64,000 nt of DNA from Gillisella vitis (GCF_001541345.2 NZ_LMVL02000002.1:620001-684000), one strand, 5' to 3'; shown: positions 9,521-18,811, counted from the stretch's first letter. Notes: generated by a model from the sequence alone, not told the origin. Made by a program: numbers and translations.

Positions 9521-9538
9521 CCTCAGGGATAGCAGCAC

Positions 9539-10330
9539 ATGAGAGCTCTCGCAATTGCCTCCACCGGCATGAATGCCCAGCAGACCAACCTCGAGGTCAT
9601 TTCCAACAATATTGCCAATATCAATACGACCGGTTTCAAGAAGTCGCGCGCCGAGTTTTCGGACCTTCTTTATCAAACCGAAAAGGCTGTGGGCGTCGCA
9701 AACCGCGCCAACCAATCGACGGTGCCGGAAGGTGCCAATATCGGTCTCGGTGTGCAGACGGCAGCTGTGCGGACGATGAACGAGCAGGGCGAGCTGTCGG
9801 AAACCTCGAACGAACTGGACGTGGCCATCGTTGGACGCGGTTACCTCCAGGTGCAGAGCCCGGATGGCGCCACCACGTTCTACACGCGTGCCGGCGCCCT
9901 TAACAAGGATTCCGACGGCAATCTGGTGACGACCGAAGGCTATAAGATCATTCCAAATATCACCATCCCGACGGATGCGACCGAAGTGAAGATCAGCGAA
10001 TCCGGTGAGGTCTCGGTTTTGCAGGGCGATTCCTCCACCTATACAACGCTGGGTCAGCTGGAAACATCGGCTTTCGTCAATCCGGCTGGTTTGAAGGCTA
10101 TCGGCGACAATCTGTTCCAGGAAACGGCGTCCTCCGGTAATCCGATCAACGGTGTGCCCGGCGACGCGGGCTATGGCTATTTGAAGCAGGGCTATCTGGA
10201 GTCATCCAATGTCGACTCGGTTACCGAAATCACCAGCCTGATTTCTGCCCAGCGCGCCTACGAGATGAATTCCAAGGTCATCACCACCGCCGACGAAATG
10301 GCGCAGATCGTCAGCAAAAACCTAAAGTAA
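9539..10330 (+). CDS. flgG: FlgG, distal rod protein
   Basis: FlgG forms the distal rod that passes through the P and L rings. The 263-residue product starts [20 protein letters not shown] followed by [20 protein letters not shown], the strong FlgG signature. It ends with the [27 protein letters not shown] coiled-coil region. The length matches E. coli FlgG (260). It lies in the rod-ring operon, 18 bp after fliE and 17 bp before flgA. Confidence 0.96.
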   Translation: MRALAIASTGMNAQQTNLEVISNNIANINTTGFKKSRAEFSDLLYQTEKAVGVANRANQSTVPEGANIGLGVQTAAVRTMNEQGELSETSNELDVAIVGRGYLQVQSPDGATTFYTRAGALNKDSDGNLVTTEGYKIIPNITIPTDATEVKISESGEVSVLQGDSSTYTTLGQLETSAFVNPAGLKAIGDNLFQETASSGNPINGVPGDAGYGYLKQGYLESSNVDSVTEITSLISAQRAYEMNSKVITTADEMAQIVSKNLK

Positions 10331-10347
10331 ACATCAAAGGGGCAAAC

Positions 10348-10827
10348 ATGATGTTTCGCCATATGAAGAGAATGTTCAGGCTGACAGGGGTGGCCGTCAT
10401 GGTCTTGGTGGCTTTCGCCGCCGTCCCGTCAGCGGCGCGGGATCGTTATGCGATCGTTCCGACGGACACCATCTATCCAGGCGAAGCGATTTCGTCCAGC
10501 AAACTGGATCGGGTTCAGGTGACCAATCCCAATCTTGCCGGCGGCTTTGCCTCCGAGATGACGGATGTGGTTGGCATGCTCTCGACCAAGACGCTGCTGC
10601 CCGGGCGTACAATCCCATTGGCGACGCTGAAACGCCCCTATGCGGTGATTCGTGGGTCGCAACTGCGGCTGATCTTCAATATCGGCAACCTCACCATTTC
10701 TGCGTCGGGCAGCCCGATGGATGATGCCAATATCGGCGACGTCATCCGCGTCCGCAATCTTGATTCCGGCCAGATCGTCAGCGGAACGGTCATGGGCGAT
10801 GGCACTGTGCAGGTGATGGCAAAATGA
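10348..10827 (+). CDS. flgA: FlgA, P-ring assembly chaperone
   Basis: FlgA is a periplasmic chaperone needed for P-ring (FlgI) assembly. The 159-residue product has an N-terminal signal peptide (hydrophobic stretch VAVMVLVAFAAVP ending near SAAR) and a SAF-type C-terminal domain with GDVIRVRNLDSGQIVSGTV. Two ATGs (10348 and 10351) lie behind a GGGG ribosome-binding site and either could be used. It overlaps flgI by 4 bp, matching the functional pairing of FlgA with FlgI. Confidence 0.92.
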   Translation: MMFRHMKRMFRLTGVAVMVLVAFAAVPSAARDRYAIVPTDTIYPGEAISSSKLDRVQVTNPNLAGGFASEMTDVVGMLSTKTLLPGRTIPLATLKRPYAVIRGSQLRLIFNIGNLTISASGSPMDDANIGDVIRVRNLDSGQIVSGTVMGDGTVQVMAK

Positions 10828-11939
10828 GTATCCGGGTTCTGCTTTTCTCGATTTTCACCAGTTTGCTTCTGGTGGTTGCCGGTCCTGCGCTGGCGCAGGG
10901 CTCACGCATCAAGGATGTCGCCTCCCTCCAGGCCGGTCGTGATAACCAATTGATCGGTTACGGTCTCGTCGTCGGTCTGCAAAGCACCGGCGACAGTCTT
11001 CGTTCCTCGCCTTTCACCGACCAGTCCATGCGCGCCATGCTCCAGAACCTGGGGATTTCCACCCAGGGCGGTCAGTCTTCGGCCAAGAATGTCGCCGCCG
11101 TCATGGTCACGGCCACCCTTCCGCCCTTCGGCAGTCCTGGCAGTCGTATCGACGCCACAGTCAGTTCGCTGGGAGATGCTACCTCACTGCGCGGCGGTAC
11201 GCTGATCATGACCTCGCTTTCGGGCGCCGATGGCCAGATCTACGCCGTTGCCCAAGGGTCTGTGGTTGTTTCCGGCTTTACCGCCCAGGGTCAGGCCGCC
11301 ACGGTGACCGAAGGCGTCACCACGTCCGGCCGTGTCCCGAACGGCGCGATCATCGAGCGCGAACTTCCGTCCAAATTCAAGGATTCGGTCAATCTTGTGC
11401 TGCAATTGCGCAATCCGGATTTTTCGACGTCGCTCGGCATGGCCCGGCGTATCAACAATTATGCCACTGCCACCTACGGCGCTCCGATTGCCGAGGCACG
11501 CGACAGCCAGGAAGTGGTGATCCAGAAACCGCGCACGGCGGATCTGGCGCAATTGATGGCCGATATCGAAAACCTTGTCGTGGAGACCGACACACCGGCC
11601 AAGGTGGTGATCAATGAGCGCACAGGAACCATCGTCATTGGCGCTGACGTGCGTGTCTCCAAGGTTGCTGTCAGCTACGGCACGCTGACGGTGCAGGTCA
11701 ACGAGACCCCTCAGGTCATTCAACCTCAACCCTTTTCCAGCGGCACGACGGCGACGCAGCCGCAGACGGATATCTCCGCGCAGAAAACCGGTGACAAGGT
11801 TGCCATCGTCGATGGACCCGACCTACGCACACTGGTGGCTGGCCTGAATAATATCGGCGTGAAGCCGGACGGTATCATCGCCATCCTGCAAGGCATTAAG
11901 TCGGCAGGGGCCCTTCAAGCGGAGCTTGTCCTGCAATGA
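10824..11939 (+). CDS. flgI: FlgI, flagellar P-ring protein
   Basis: FlgI forms the ring around the rod in the peptidoglycan layer. The 371-residue product has a signal peptide (LLFSIFTSLLLVVAGPALAQG). After it comes the family signature SRIKDVASLQAGRDNQLIGYGLVVGL and the C-terminal GGLNNIGVKPDGIIAILQ-like region, here starting at LVAGLNNIG. Length and motifs are standard. Both ends overlap neighbours by 4 bp (flgA and motE), indicating tight coupling. Confidence 0.97.
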   Translation: MSIRVLLFSIFTSLLLVVAGPALAQGSRIKDVASLQAGRDNQLIGYGLVVGLQSTGDSLRSSPFTDQSMRAMLQNLGISTQGGQSSAKNVAAVMVTATLPPFGSPGSRIDATVSSLGDATSLRGGTLIMTSLSGADGQIYAVAQGSVVVSGFTAQGQAATVTEGVTTSGRVPNGAIIERELPSKFKDSVNLVLQLRNPDFSTSLGMARRINNYATATYGAPIAEARDSQEVVIQKPRTADLAQLMADIENLVVETDTPAKVVINERTGTIVIGADVRVSKVAVSYGTLTVQVNETPQVIQPQPFSSGTTATQPQTDISAQKTGDKVAIVDGPDLRTLVAGLNNIGVKPDGIIAILQGIKSAGALQAELVLQ

Positions 11940-12505
11940 GATCAACAGCCTCCCTCGCAAACTATGCCGCTTCAAGATATTCTGGTCTTGGCGCTTTGGT
12001 TCTGGCTTGCTCTGTTCTTGCTGTTTCGGCCCTGCCAGGCAGCGCACAGCAGGCGGCCCCGGCGCGTACCGCGAATACCGGCTCCACCGGCACGACCAGC
12101 GCCGATGACATCCAGCGTTTTTGCACCAACATTGCCGATCCGGCCCGCGACCAGCGCTATCTGCTGCAAAAGCAGGATCTGGAAAAACTGCAATCGGATG
12201 TCAATGACCGCATTGCCGTGCTTGAAGCGCGAAAGAGCGAATATCAGGACTGGTTGGCGCGCCGAAACGACTTTCTGCAAAAGGCGGAAGCCGGCTTGAC
12301 CGATGTCTACAAGAATATGAAGCCCGATGCCGCTGCCCCGCAGCTGGAGAAGGTCAATCCTCTGTTGGCCGCAGCGATCATCATGAAGCTTCCGGCCAAG
12401 CAATCCAGTTTGATTCTCAGCGAGATGGACCCCGAAAAAGCCGCGCTCGTCGCCGGCATCATGTCCAATGCCGCTGATCCCAATACCTCGAAGGAACCCA
12501 CATGA
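11936..12505 (+). CDS. motE: MotE, periplasmic motility chaperone
   Basis: In Sinorhizobium meliloti, MotE is a periplasmic chaperone required for correct folding and stability of MotC, and its gene sits between flgI and flgH. The present 189-residue product occupies the same slot. It has a hydrophobic signal segment near residues 20-38, a coiled-coil middle (QKQDLEKLQSDVNDRIAVLEARK) and a C-terminal MgtE_N-like helical region (NPLLAAAIIMKLPAKQSSLILSEM). It overlaps both neighbours by 4 bp. The family role is established knowledge; assignment here rests on context and pattern. Confidence 0.9.
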   Translation: MRSTASLANYAASRYSGLGALVLACSVLAVSALPGSAQQAAPARTANTGSTGTTSADDIQRFCTNIADPARDQRYLLQKQDLEKLQSDVNDRIAVLEARKSEYQDWLARRNDFLQKAEAGLTDVYKNMKPDAAAPQLEKVNPLLAAAIIMKLPAKQSSLILSEMDPEKAALVAGIMSNAADPNTSKEPT

Positions 12506-13215
12506 TAAAGCGTAGCGCTGTGGTTCTCATGGCCGTTATCCTCACCGGCTGTGGGAACAAGACATTGGAAGAAGTCGGCAATGCGCCGGCCATGAGCCCG
12601 GTGGGCAGCGGCTTGCGTTACAATCAGGCCCCGCAGCTTGCCAGCTATCCGAAACAGACCAAGGCTGTCAGCAACGGCTACTCCCTCTGGAACGACAGCC
12701 AGGCGGCGCTTTTCAAGGATTCGCGCGCCATCAATGTCGGCGACCTGTTGACGGTCAATATCTCGATTGCCGACAAGGCGAAATTCAAGAACGACACATC
12801 GCGCAGCCGCAAGAACTCGACCTCGTTGACATGGTCGACGGTGATCAACCTGTTCGGCATCACACCGCCAGATTCGTCCGGCGACATGAGCACCGATTCG
12901 AATTCGAGTTCCGATGGCAAGGGATCGGTGGATCGGTCTGAAACGCTGACCTTGATGGTGGCGGCTGTGGTGACCAGCATTCTTGAAAACGGCAATCTGC
13001 TGATCAGCGGTTCCCAGGAAGTGCGCGTCAACCACGAAGTTCGCATCCTGAATGTCGCGGGTATCGTGCGTCCGCAGGATGTGGATGCCAAGAACACCAT
13101 TTCCTATGAGAAGATTGCCGAGGCGCGCATTTCCTACGGCGGCAAGGGACGTCTGACCGAAGTTCAGCAACCGCCGGTCGGCCAGCAGGTCGTCGACATG
13201 TTCTCGCCGTTCTGA
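12502..13215 (+). CDS. flgH: FlgH, flagellar L-ring lipoprotein
   Basis: FlgH forms the outer-membrane L ring. The 237-residue product starts with a lipoprotein signal (MIKRSAVVLMAVILTGC), with the lipidated Cys at residue 17. The family motifs SLWNDSQAALFKDSRAINVGDLLTVNI and SRKNSTSL follow, and the C-terminus is IVRPQDVDAKNTISYEKIAEARISYGG. The start overlaps the motE stop as ATGA. A long hairpin follows the gene. Confidence 0.96.
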   Translation: MIKRSAVVLMAVILTGCGNKTLEEVGNAPAMSPVGSGLRYNQAPQLASYPKQTKAVSNGYSLWNDSQAALFKDSRAINVGDLLTVNISIADKAKFKNDTSRSRKNSTSLTWSTVINLFGITPPDSSGDMSTDSNSSSDGKGSVDRSETLTLMVAAVVTSILENGNLLISGSQEVRVNHEVRILNVAGIVRPQDVDAKNTISYEKIAEARISYGGKGRLTEVQQPPVGQQVVDMFSPF

Positions 13216-13240
13216 CGACGTGACAAAGGTGCTGTCTTTT

Positions 13241-13269
13241 ACCAACGGCCTGTTTTTTTGGCCGTTGGT
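13241..13269 (+). terminator. Hairpin after flgH, possible attenuator
   Basis: ACCAACGGCC at 13241-13250 pairs perfectly with GGCCGTTGGT at 13260-13269. The loop contains seven T, but no T run follows the stem, so this is not a classical terminator. It could reduce read-through or stabilise the flgH 3' end. Confidence 0.5.
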
Positions 13270-13381
13270 ATGATGCGTTCCGGCTGATTGCGATTGGCCG
13301 GCGAAATATGCAGATTTGTTTTTTGCATGACCCTTCAGATCCAAGGCGATCGAAGGGCGATGCTGCAGGATGGAGACCACC

Positions 13382-13900
13382 ATGGCAGATACACCGGCGC
13401 TGGAAGGCCCTTCGAAAAAGGCTTCCCCCATTCTGCTCATTGCTGCACTTGCGGGACTGACCGTTGTCGGCGCGGGTGCCGGCTGGCTGGTCGGCACCAT
13501 GGTTGCGCCCAAGGTGAAGGTGGCGAAGGAAGAACAAAAGGCTGCTGAAGAGGCCGGGGGCAAAAAAAAAGAAGGCGAAAAAGAAGAGACTGGCCTGCCG
13601 AAATTGCCGGCGGAAGCCAATGGCATCGTCCAGCTCGACCCCGTCACCACCAACCTTGCCTATCCCTCCGAAAGCTGGGTCCGGCTGGAAGTGGCTCTGG
13701 TCTTCAACGGTCCGGTCGATGCGAAACTGGCCGAAGACATTCATCAGGATCTGATGGCCTATATGCGCACGGTGTCCCTGCAACAGATCGAAGGCCCACG
13801 CGGTTTCGATTATTTGAAGGACGATCTGCGCGAGCGAGTTGACGTGCGGTCTGAAGGGCGGGTATCGAAGCTTTTGTTTAGGACGTTTGTCATCGAATGA
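13382..13900 (+). CDS. fliL: FliL, basal-body-associated membrane protein
   Basis: FliL is a single-pass protein that surrounds the stator and supports torque. The ATG at 13382 is preferred over the in-frame ATG at 13370 because a GGAG ribosome-binding site lies 6 bp before it. The resulting 172-residue protein has one membrane helix near residues 12-35, a Lys/Glu-rich linker (KKKEGEKEE), and a periplasmic domain ending VRSEGRVSKLLFRTFVIE, typical of FliL. It overlaps fliP by 4 bp. A second, more divergent FliL-like gene occurs at 38755. Confidence 0.92.
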   Translation: MADTPALEGPSKKASPILLIAALAGLTVVGAGAGWLVGTMVAPKVKVAKEEQKAAEEAGGKKKEGEKEETGLPKLPAEANGIVQLDPVTTNLAYPSESWVRLEVALVFNGPVDAKLAEDIHQDLMAYMRTVSLQQIEGPRGFDYLKDDLRERVDVRSEGRVSKLLFRTFVIE

Positions 13901-14634
13901 TTCGAACCCTTATCTTGATCGCCGCGATGATAGCGGCCCCGGAACTGGCTCAGGCGCAGCAGCTTCCGTCAAACTTCCTGACGGCGCCGGTCGACGGATC
14001 CGTCGCGGCCTGGATTATCCGCACCTTCGGTCTGCTGACCGTTCTTTCGGTTGCTCCCGGCATCCTGATCATGGTGACGAGCTTTCCGCGCTTCGTGATC
14101 GCTTTTTCCATTCTGCGTTCCGGCATGGGCCTGTCCAGCACGCCATCCAACATGATCCTGACCAGTCTCGCCCTGTTCATGACCTTTTATGTGATGACGC
14201 CGGTCATGGACCAGGCCTGGCGCGACGGTGTGCGCCCACTTCTGGACAACCAGATTACCGAAGCCGAGGCCGTGCCAAGGATTGCTGAGCCTTTCCGGGG
14301 CTTCATGTCCAACAATACCCGCGAAAAAGACCTCCGGCTGTTCATCGACCTGGCCAATGAGCGCGGGCAGACGGCGGTCGTTGAGGGCAAGGTCGATTAT
14401 CGGGTATTGATCCCGGCTTTCATGTTGTCAGAGATCCGGCGCGGCTTTGAAATCGGCTTTCTTATCATCCTTCCTTTTCTGGTCATCGACATGATCGTCT
14501 CGACCATCACCATGGCCATGGGCATGATGATGTTGCCACCGACGTCGATTTCCCTGCCGTTCAAGATCCTGTTCTTCGTGCTTATCGATGGCTGGAACCT
14601 TCTGGTCGGCAGCCTGGTGCGCTCTTTTTCCTGA
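13897..14634 (+). CDS. fliP: FliP, flagellar export gate protein
   Basis: FliP builds the core of the export gate with FliQ and FliR. The 245-residue product has an N-terminal signal peptide ending near AQAQ, then the FliP signatures LLTVLSVAPGILIMVTSFPRF and PVMDQAWRDGV. The C-terminal membrane hairpin contains FLVIDMIVSTITMAMGMMMLPP and LPFKILFFVLIDGWNLL. The partner genes fliQ, flhA and fliR are about 20 kb downstream. A terminator follows. Confidence 0.97.
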   Translation: MIRTLILIAAMIAAPELAQAQQLPSNFLTAPVDGSVAAWIIRTFGLLTVLSVAPGILIMVTSFPRFVIAFSILRSGMGLSSTPSNMILTSLALFMTFYVMTPVMDQAWRDGVRPLLDNQITEAEAVPRIAEPFRGFMSNNTREKDLRLFIDLANERGQTAVVEGKVDYRVLIPAFMLSEIRRGFEIGFLIILPFLVIDMIVSTITMAMGMMMLPPTSISLPFKILFFVLIDGWNLLVGSLVRSFS

Positions 14635-14695
14635 AGCCACAGCACCCCTAAAAATAGAGGGTTTATAAACCATAGAACAGCGTGTTTGCGCATTG

Positions 14696-14717
14696 CGCCC
14701 CACCGTGGGCGTTTTTT
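14696..14717 (+). terminator. Rho-independent terminator after fliP
   Basis: CGCCC (14696-14700) pairs with GGGCG (14707-14711) across a 6-base loop and is followed by six T. It separates the rod/ring operon from the flagellin genes. Confidence 0.7.
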
Positions 14718-14838
14718 GCGTTGTTAATGTTTCTTTTACCAATCCTGTTGAGCTAACCTTAAAGCCGTGCGTGGTTATGTGCTGATTAGAGGCGAGTTAA
14801 ACAAACTCTAGTTAATTGACATGATGTCGATCGCTTCT

Positions 14839-14891
14839 GCCGGTATATAGTCCGGCATGTCCCTCTTTTGTATTGTGTAACCACAGGGACA
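14839..14891 (+). promoter_or_regulatory. Structured 5' leader of flagellin gene 1
   Basis: GCCGG (14839-14843) can pair with CCGGC (14852-14856). Immediately after, TGTCCCT (14858-14864) is perfectly complementary to AGGGACA (14885-14891), which contains the Shine-Dalgarno sequence upstream of the ATG at 14898. The other four flagellin leaders use TGTCCCTT with AAGGGGCA (one G-U pair), so the pairing here is kept by a compensating base. This supports a real RNA structure able to hide the ribosome-binding site. Confidence 0.65.
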
Positions 14892-14897
14892 GATCTG

Positions 14898-15857
14898 ATG
14901 ACAAGCATCATGACCAACAATTCGGCCATTTCGGCACTTTCCACGCTGCGCTCGATCAGCACGCAGATGGAAGACACACAGAGCGCAATTTCTTCCGGCT
15001 ACAAGGTCAAGGACGCATCCGACAACGCGGCCTATTGGTCAATCGCCACGACGATGCGTTCGGACAACAAGGCTATGTCTGCGGTGCAGGACGCACTCGG
15101 CGTTGGTGCCGCCAAGACGGATACGGCCTATACCGGCATGGAAGCCGCTATCGATGTCGTCTCCGACATCAAGGCCAAGCTGGTTGCCGCCCGCGAACCA
15201 GGCGTGGACAAGGACAAGATCAACAAGGAACTGACCGAGCTGAAGAACCAGCTGGGTTCTGTTGCCAAGTCCGCGTCGTTCAATGGCGAGAACTGGCTGT
15301 ATGACAACAGCGATACCACTGGCACGACCCAGGAAATGGTCGGCTCTTTCGTTCGTGGTTCCGATGGCAACGTGTCGATCAAGACGATCTCCTTCGATAC
15401 GACCAACTCGATGCTGATCAATGACGAGGCTGCTGCTGGTGGTCTGCTGACCAAGGACACCCTTGCGACTTACGCCTATGGTACAACGACGACAACCGCT
15501 TCCTATTACCTGATTTCCTCGATTGCAGGGGATGCGACCAGCAACGAAGTGACGCTGACCTCAACGACCAGCGACGACGAGATTGACGGCATGGTTGCCT
15601 CGGTCGATAAGATGTTGTCCAGCATGACGGATGCTGCTGCCACCATCGGTGCGACAAAGAGCCGGATCGAGTCACAGTCCAGCTTTGCAAAAGACCTCAG
15701 CGACACGATTGATGTCGGTATCGGCAAGCTGGTGGATGCGGACATGAACGAGGAATCGACCAAGCTGAAGGCGTTGCAGACGCAGCAGCAGCTGGGTATC
15801 CAGGCGCTGTCGATCGCCAACTCCAGCACAGAAAACGTCTTGTCGCTCTTCCGCTAA
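14898..15857 (+). CDS. flaA: Flagellin 1
   Basis: This is a filament subunit exported through the flagellar apparatus. The 319-residue product has the conserved N-terminal D0/D1 region (MTSIMTNNSAISALSTLRSI) and C-terminal D1/D0 region (LQTQQQLGIQALSIANSS, ending LSLFR). The start at 14898, not the longer in-frame GTG/ATG region upstream, aligns with the other flagellins and has AGGGA 8 bp before it. Its ends differ from copies 2-4 while the middle (about residues 120-250) is almost identical to them. First position in the array corresponds to flaA of S. meliloti; the symbol is by position. Confidence 0.95.
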   Translation: MTSIMTNNSAISALSTLRSISTQMEDTQSAISSGYKVKDASDNAAYWSIATTMRSDNKAMSAVQDALGVGAAKTDTAYTGMEAAIDVVSDIKAKLVAAREPGVDKDKINKELTELKNQLGSVAKSASFNGENWLYDNSDTTGTTQEMVGSFVRGSDGNVSIKTISFDTTNSMLINDEAAAGGLLTKDTLATYAYGTTTTTASYYLISSIAGDATSNEVTLTSTTSDDEIDGMVASVDKMLSSMTDAAATIGATKSRIESQSSFAKDLSDTIDVGIGKLVDADMNEESTKLKALQTQQQLGIQALSIANSSTENVLSLFR

Positions 15858-15884
15858 GAGACGATATAGTCATTTCAATCCAAG

Positions 15885-15914
15885 AGGCCGGACTGCAAGT
15901 CCGGCCTTTTTTTA
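15885..15914 (+). terminator. Terminator after flagellin 1
   Basis: AGGCCGGACT (15885-15894) pairs perfectly with AGTCCGGCCT (15898-15907) across GCA and is followed by a T run. Confidence 0.9.
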
Positions 15915-16052
15915 ATTTTTCGTTAATTTAACGATGTATTAACCAAGTAGTTTCGGAGTAAATTTATTTAAGTTAATAAATAAATCCGTTATTAGGGTAT
16001 TTTTAACTATATATGTTTTAAAACAGGCTATCGAAATCGGCGGGTTAACCTG

Positions 16053-16067
16053 TTAATTGAATGTTAA
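16053..16067 (+). promoter_or_regulatory. TTAA-N7-TTAA (CtrA-box-like) before flagellin 2
   Basis: TTAA at 16053-16056 and TTAA at 16064-16067 are separated by seven bases, the spacing of the alphaproteobacterial CtrA recognition sequence. Whether CtrA binds here is inference; the region is AT-rich, so chance matches are possible. Confidence 0.4.
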
Positions 16068-16091
16068 TCGCATGAGGCGAGCCGAATTTCA

Positions 16092-16138
16092 CCGGGGATA
16101 GCCCGGAATGTCCCTTCCTATGTGTCATCTAAGGGGCA
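16092..16138 (+). promoter_or_regulatory. Structured 5' leader of flagellin gene 2
   Basis: CCGGG (16092-16096) can pair with CCCGG (16102-16106). TGTCCCTT (16109-16116) can then pair with AAGGGGCA (16131-16138), which holds the ribosome-binding site 7 bp before the ATG at 16145. The layout is the same as in the other four flagellin leaders. Confidence 0.62.
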
Positions 16139-16144
16139 AGGCCT

Positions 16145-17104
16145 ATGACGAGTATTATGACGAACAACGCTGCGATTTCAGCACTTTCCACGCTGCGGTC
16201 GATCAGCTCCGATATGGACACCACCCAGAGTCGGATTTCCTCCGGTTATAAGGTCGAGAGCGCATCTGACAACGCGGCCTATTGGTCGATTGCCACAACG
16301 ATGCGCTCGGATAACAAGGCGCTTGGTGCTGTTGAGGACGCCATCGGCCTTGGTGCGGCCAAGACGGATACGGCCTATACCGGCATGGAATCGGCGATCG
16401 ATGTGGTTACCGATATCAAGGCCAAGCTGGTTGCTGCCCGCGAACCAGGCGTGGACAAGGAAAAGATCAACAAGGAATTGGTCGAGTTGAAGAACCAACT
16501 GGGTTCTGTTGCCAAGTCCGCGTCGTTCAATGGCGAGAACTGGCTGTATGACAACAGCGAAACCACTGGCACGACCCAGGAAATGGTCGGCTCTTTCGTT
16601 CGTGGTTCCGATGGCAACGTGTCGATCAAGACGATCTCCTTTGATACGACCAACTCGATCCTGATCAATGACGAGGCGGCTGCTGGTGGTCTGCTGACCA
16701 AGGACACCGTTGCGACTTACGCCTATGGTACAACGACGACAACCGCTTCCTATTACCTGATTTCCTCGATTGCAGGGGATGCGACCAGCAACGAAGTGAC
16801 GCTGACCTCAACGACCAGCGACGACGAGATTGACGGCATGGTTGCCTCGGTCGATAAGATGTTGTCCAGCATGACGGATGCTGCTGCCACCATCGGTGCG
16901 ACGACTTCGCGTCTGAAGTTGCAGGATAGCTTCATCAAGGACCTGAGCGACACGATCGACACGGGTGTGGGTCGTCTGGTGGATGCGGACATGAACGAGG
17001 AATCGACCAAGCTGAAGGCGTTGCAGACGCAGCAGCAATTGGGCATCCAGTCCCTGTCGATTGCCAACTCCAGCTCCGAGAATGTTATGTCGCTGTTCCG
17101 TTAA
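16145..17104 (+). CDS. Flagellin 2
   Basis: This filament subunit has 319 residues, with the conserved flagellin N- and C-terminal regions (MTSIMTNNAAISALSTLRSI; LQTQQQLGIQSLSIANSSSENVMSLFR). It differs from flagellin 3 mainly at residues around 72-120 (ESAIDVVTDIK, KEKINKELVELK). There it matches flagellin 4, while other blocks match flagellin 3 base for base. This mosaic suggests exchange between copies. AAGGGGC lies upstream of the ATG. It has its own terminator, so it is probably a separate transcription unit. Confidence 0.95.
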   Translation: MTSIMTNNAAISALSTLRSISSDMDTTQSRISSGYKVESASDNAAYWSIATTMRSDNKALGAVEDAIGLGAAKTDTAYTGMESAIDVVTDIKAKLVAAREPGVDKEKINKELVELKNQLGSVAKSASFNGENWLYDNSETTGTTQEMVGSFVRGSDGNVSIKTISFDTTNSILINDEAAAGGLLTKDTVATYAYGTTTTTASYYLISSIAGDATSNEVTLTSTTSDDEIDGMVASVDKMLSSMTDAAATIGATTSRLKLQDSFIKDLSDTIDTGVGRLVDADMNEESTKLKALQTQQQLGIQSLSIANSSSENVMSLFR

Positions 17105-17133
17105 GGATCCAATTCCACAGCATGGACACTTTT

Positions 17134-17166
17134 ATAGCCGGGTGATGAGCCCGGCTATTTTGTTTT
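17134..17166 (+). terminator. Terminator after flagellin 2
   Basis: ATAGCCGGG (17134-17142) pairs with CCCGGCTAT (17150-17158), followed by TTTTGTTTT. The stem resembles the one after flagellin 3. Confidence 0.88.
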
Positions 17167-17437
17167 CCTGATCCGCAATGTGCCGCTGTACGATTTTGGA
17201 TTGCACCTGTTTCCGATCAAACAGCCATATGAAGCCCTCGGCCATGGCCGTACTTGTGAATAGAATTCCGGTCGCTGGCTATCGTTAAACGAATCATCAT
17301 TTCATAAAATTTTTTGAATAATTTTTTCTCGTGATTTAGCAAGAATTAACCTAACTCGTTTTAAATAGAAACATCAAAACGACGGATTAATCTTTTGTTT
17401 AAAAAGGATTAATGGCATGAAGCGGAGCCGTCGTTCG

Positions 17438-17487
17438 CCGGGAAGGAGCCCGGGATGTCCCTTCCGTTTCCAGTTCCATAAGGGGCA
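17438..17487 (+). promoter_or_regulatory. Structured 5' leader of flagellin gene 3
   Basis: CCGGG (17438-17442) can pair with CCCGG (17449-17453). TGTCCCTT (17456-17463) can pair with AAGGGGCA (17480-17487), just before the ATG at 17494. Confidence 0.62.
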
Positions 17488-17493
17488 ACGCCT

Positions 17494-18453
17494 ATGACAA
17501 GTATTATGACGAACAACGCTGCGATTTCAGCACTTTCCACGCTGCGGTCGATCAGCTCCGATATGGAGACCACCCAGAGCCGGATTTCATCCGGTTATAA
17601 GGTCGAGAGCGCGTCGGACAACGCGGCCTATTGGTCGATTGCCACGACAATGCGTTCGGATAACAAGGCGCTTGGTGCTGTTGAGGACGCCATCGGCCTT
17701 GGTGCCGCCAAGACGGATACGGCCTATACCGGCATGGAAGCCGCTATCGATGTCGTCTCCGACATCAAGGCCAAGCTGGTTGCTGCCCGCGAACCGGGCG
17801 TGGACAAGGACAAGATCAACAAGGAACTGACCGAGCTGAAGAACCAGCTGGGTTCTGTTGCCAAGTCCGCGTCGTTCAATGGCGAGAACTGGCTGTATGA
17901 CAATAGCGAAACCACTGGCACGACCCAGGAAATGGTCGGCTCTTTCGTTCGTGGTTCCGATGGCAACGTGTCGATCAAGACGATCTCCTTCGATACGACC
18001 AACTCGATGCTGATCAATGACGAGGCTGCTGCTGGTGGTCTGCTGACCAAGGACACCCTTGCGACTTACGCCTATGGTACAACGACGACAACCGCTTCCT
18101 ATTACCTGATTTCCTCGGTTGCAGGGGATGCGACCAGCAACGAAGTGACGCTGACCTCAACGACCAGCGACGACGAGATTGACGGCATGGTTGCCTCGGT
18201 CGATAAGATGTTGTCCAGCATGACGGATGCTGCTGCCACCATCGGTGCGACGACTTCGCGTCTGAAGTTGCAGGATAGCTTCATCAAGGACCTGAGCGAC
18301 ACGATCGACACGGGTGTGGGTCGTCTGGTGGATGCGGACATGAACGAGGAATCGACCAAGCTGAAGGCGTTGCAGACGCAGCAGCAATTGGGCATCCAGT
18401 CCCTGTCGATTGCCAATTCCAGCTCCGAAAACGTGCTGTCGCTGTTCCGTTAA
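17494..18453 (+). CDS. Flagellin 3
   Basis: This filament subunit has 319 residues. Its first 70 and last 60 residues are nearly identical to flagellin 2. Residues about 72-120 (EAAIDVVSDIK, KDKINKELTELK) instead match flagellin 1, including at the DNA level. This is a second clear mosaic join in the array. The AAGGGGC ribosome-binding site and the leader before the ATG match those of flagellin 2. A strong terminator follows. Confidence 0.95.
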   Translation: MTSIMTNNAAISALSTLRSISSDMETTQSRISSGYKVESASDNAAYWSIATTMRSDNKALGAVEDAIGLGAAKTDTAYTGMEAAIDVVSDIKAKLVAAREPGVDKDKINKELTELKNQLGSVAKSASFNGENWLYDNSETTGTTQEMVGSFVRGSDGNVSIKTISFDTTNSMLINDEAAAGGLLTKDTLATYAYGTTTTTASYYLISSVAGDATSNEVTLTSTTSDDEIDGMVASVDKMLSSMTDAAATIGATTSRLKLQDSFIKDLSDTIDTGVGRLVDADMNEESTKLKALQTQQQLGIQSLSIANSSSENVLSLFR

Positions 18454-18482
18454 GCCTAGGGACGTCGAGAATCACCAAATAC

Positions 18483-18512
18483 ATAGCCGGGCGAAAGCCC
18501 GGCTATTTTTTT
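18483..18512 (+). terminator. Terminator after flagellin 3
   Basis: ATAGCCGGGC (18483-18492) pairs with GCCCGGCTAT (18497-18506) across the tetraloop GAAA, followed by seven T. Confidence 0.93.
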
Positions 18513-18811
18513 ATCCTGTTAGCAAAAAGCGCCTTGGCGGACGTCTTATCGATTATGCTGGTTCAGGGAATGACGAAGTTTCATTCATCGTGGCAATAAT
18601 CCAAACGGTATTTCAAGTGATTGATAAATAAGGAAAATTAAATTTCTCTATGATGGGAATGGCAGGTGCATGCCTGCACGCTTCCTCGCTGTATGGTTAA
18701 TATTTTTTCAAATTTATGTTTCGTTAACCATGGTGGTGTTTTCTGTGTTCACGAAAGCACTGGGCCGGACCAGCAGATAGAGATCCGGCGGGCATGAAGC
18801 CGACCAATGTT

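Larger units (their letters stand above)
17105..17493. other. 389-bp intergenic region between flagellins 2 and 3
   Basis: No gene is seen. It contains the terminator of flagellin 2 at its left end, an AT-rich segment (about 17290-17415) likely to hold the flagellin 3 promoter, and the structured leader at its right end. Confidence 0.7.
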